Assembly (NCBI GenBank): GCA_024688885.1 | Contig: JAILDV010000012.1 | Coordinates: 1-64,000, forward strand | Origin: Bacteroidaceae bacterium | GTDB lineage: Bacteria > Bacteroidota > Bacteroidia > Bacteroidales > Bacteroidaceae | Length of the DNA: 64,000 nt | Direction: 5' to 3' | In this document: piece by piece, positions 62,550-64,000 of the stretch | How positions within the stretch are numbered: position 1 is the stretch's first letter | How the letters are laid out: every line of letters starts with the position of its first letter | Made by a program: the position numbers and the translations under genes | Notes under the pieces: model-generated | What the model saw: only the letters and a program-made list of their open reading frames with translations | What the model was told of the DNA's origin: nothing | Database searches by the model: none

Positions 62550-62557
62550 CAAAGGTA
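62550..62557 (-). promoter_or_regulatory. -7 box of the T9SS operon
   Basis: TACCTTTG on the minus strand, about 150 bp before porP. No TTTG -33 box at N18-20 (AGTG there), so an activator may be needed. The rest of the gap up to 62798 is AT-rich with no gene seen. Confidence 0.55.
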
Positions 62558-62798
62558 AAGAATAAGATTCACATATCACTACGTCTTTCAGAGAAAAATC
62601 GAGATAAAGGGTGAAAAAGTGCTCAAAAAATAGCTATTTTTCATTTTTTGAGTTTCTTTTTGTCTTTTCGTCGATTTAATTCTCCCTTTCTTACCTAAGC
62701 AACCATACCTATCATATATTGACACTCACTGATTTACACTAATCTTTTCCATTATGATTTATGTTGTGTTCTTTCTTCTAAATGCTTGTATGGTCACT

Positions 62799-62849
62799 CT
62801 TGAGTGCGTAAGTTCCGGAAACTATATTCCGAGAACCCACGCACTTAAG
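62799..62849 (-). terminator. Stem-loop after the Gly-rich protein gene
   Basis: CTTGAGTGCGT (62799-62809) pairs with ACGCACTTAAG (62839-62849), one G-T pair, with an inner GTTCCGGAA/TTCCGAGAAC stem. No T run follows on the minus strand, so it may stabilise the 3' end rather than terminate. Confidence 0.45.
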
Positions 62850-62865
62850 AACTAAGTCGTTTCGT

Positions 62866-63408
<543 letters not shown>

Positions 63409-63672
63409 AACGCTTATTTTTTATATAGGTTTTTGTATTATAAGTTTAGTAATTGATAATCAAATATGATTTACGCTTATATGACGCATGGGACTGAAAG
63501 ATAGTTTAATTAAGAAATGTTAAAAAATGAAAAAGAAATTGGAACACATTATCTATTATATACAATAAACAGCACACAAGAATACAATTTCGAGTAGAAA
63601 AACGATAATTAGACCAATTTCCACATTAATTATATTATTACTGTCTGCTATACTATTCACATCGTCAAAAAA
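63409..63672. other. AT-rich intergenic stretch, no gene seen
   Basis: Between the Gly-rich protein gene and the terminator of the OmpA-family gene. I find no open frame with coding character, no TAnnTTTG box in the needed orientation, and no repeat. It must hold the promoter of the Gly-rich protein gene. Confidence 0.6.
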
Positions 63673-63702
63673 AGAGGGTGTGTCAAAATTGGCACACCCT
63701 CT
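63673..63702 (-). terminator. Intrinsic terminator after the OmpA-family gene
   Basis: On the minus strand AGAGGGTGTGCCA pairs with TGACACACCCTCT around ATTT, followed by TTTTTTT. Confidence 0.85.
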
Positions 63703-63723
63703 CCATATTATTATACAGTGATT

Positions 63724-64000
63724 TTACTTGCTCTGCTCAATGAACACAGCCACGCGGTTCCAGTCGTTCTCGTCGAAGAGTTCATCTGTTACACCGAGGC
63801 CCTTATGAGTGAGGCGGTCTGGAGAAATCTTGTAAACATTAACAAGCATATCATAAACTGCCTTAGCACGAGCATCAGAGAGTTTCTGGTTAAGCTCAGG
63901 ATTACCTTCTGGTGATGCATAACCATTGATGAGCACCTTGCTGGTTGGGTGGTTTTGCATATACTTGGCAATCATAGCAACAGATGGCTTCTGAGAAGCA
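63724..64000 (-). CDS. OmpA-family outer-membrane protein, N-terminus cut by window edge
   Basis: The last 91 residues of a longer frame that continues past base 64000. They form most of a C-terminal OmpA peptidoglycan-binding domain: MIAKYMQNHPTSKVLINGYA, SPEGNPELNQKLSDARAKAV, YDMLVNVYKISPDRLTHKG, ending NDWNRVAVFIEQSK. NxxLSxxRAxAV and the C-terminal NRRV-like NRVAV are the family hallmarks. It anchors the outer membrane to peptidoglycan. The apparent ATG at 63975 is internal. Confidence 0.88.
   Translation of the reverse strand, partial: ASQKPSVAMIAKYMQNHPTSKVLINGYASPEGNPELNQKLSDARAKAVYDMLVNVYKISPDRLTHKGLGVTDELFDENDWNRVAVFIEQSK

Overview
The window comes from the chromosome of a Bacteroidota bacterium, most likely a Prevotella-like member of the Bacteroidales. 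Four things point there: many promoters of the form TTTG-N19/20-TAnnTTTG; a complete type IX secretion core (porP-gldK-gldL-gldM-gldN); the order tRNA-Glu, rpsT, gyrB; and genus-typical secreted proteins (C10 peptidase with BspA-like repeats, MBG-repeat protein, HU-related proteins). I cannot fix the species from sequence alone. I see no phage, plasmid, insertion sequence or CRISPR array.

Layout. 1-3606 (minus): two secreted proteins, an MBG/YDG-repeat protein (C-terminal end just off the window) and a beta-helix protein, divergent from a membrane-anchored AraC-type regulator (3797-5053). 5054-5571: a repeat-rich gap with a 23-bp tandem array and a 173-bp inverted-repeat element. 5572-9219: recO, tRNA-Glu, rpsT, gyrB. 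9553-25867 (minus): the division and cell-wall (dcw) cluster in the order mraZ, rsmH, ftsL-like, ftsI, murE, mraY, murD, ftsW, murG, murC, ftsQ, ftsA, ftsZ, with an MraZ-type operator in front and an internal promoter before murG. 26393-32957 (plus): an outer-membrane barrel, priA, and an etfBA/acyl-CoA dehydrogenase operon with a 57-residue membrane protein inside it. 33375-35003: a phosphoethanolamine-transferase-like enzyme behind a structured leader. 35589-35990: an HU-related protein behind a long leader hairpin.

35998-48278 (minus) is one uninterrupted gene string: thrA, apgM-like putative homoserine kinase, thrC, pgpH, two SGNH hydrolases, MBOAT acyltransferase, azlC, azlD. It links threonine synthesis, c-di-AMP turnover, surface O-acylation and amino-acid export. 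48540-53686: a T9SS-tailed small secreted protein followed by a 1556-residue C10 peptidase. 53912-55942: an FMN reductase, a third 23-bp tandem array, and two more HU-related genes. 56100-62402 (minus): the type IX secretion operon. 62866-64000: a Gly-rich secreted protein and a partial OmpA-family protein.

The most interesting material is non-coding. (1) Three tandem arrays share an exact 23-bp period; two of them are diverged copies in opposite orientation 21 kb apart. (2) A 25-bp motif with a single mismatch sits at the same distance upstream of the -7 boxes of two secreted-protein operons 50 kb apart; one copy lies beside the AraC-type regulator. (3) The leader of the phosphoethanolamine-transferase-like gene has two mutually exclusive stems, one of which ends 2 nt before the start codon. 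(4) Palindromic GC-rich elements are inserted in frame in recO and thrA. Functions are read from sequence motifs and context; no database search was possible.
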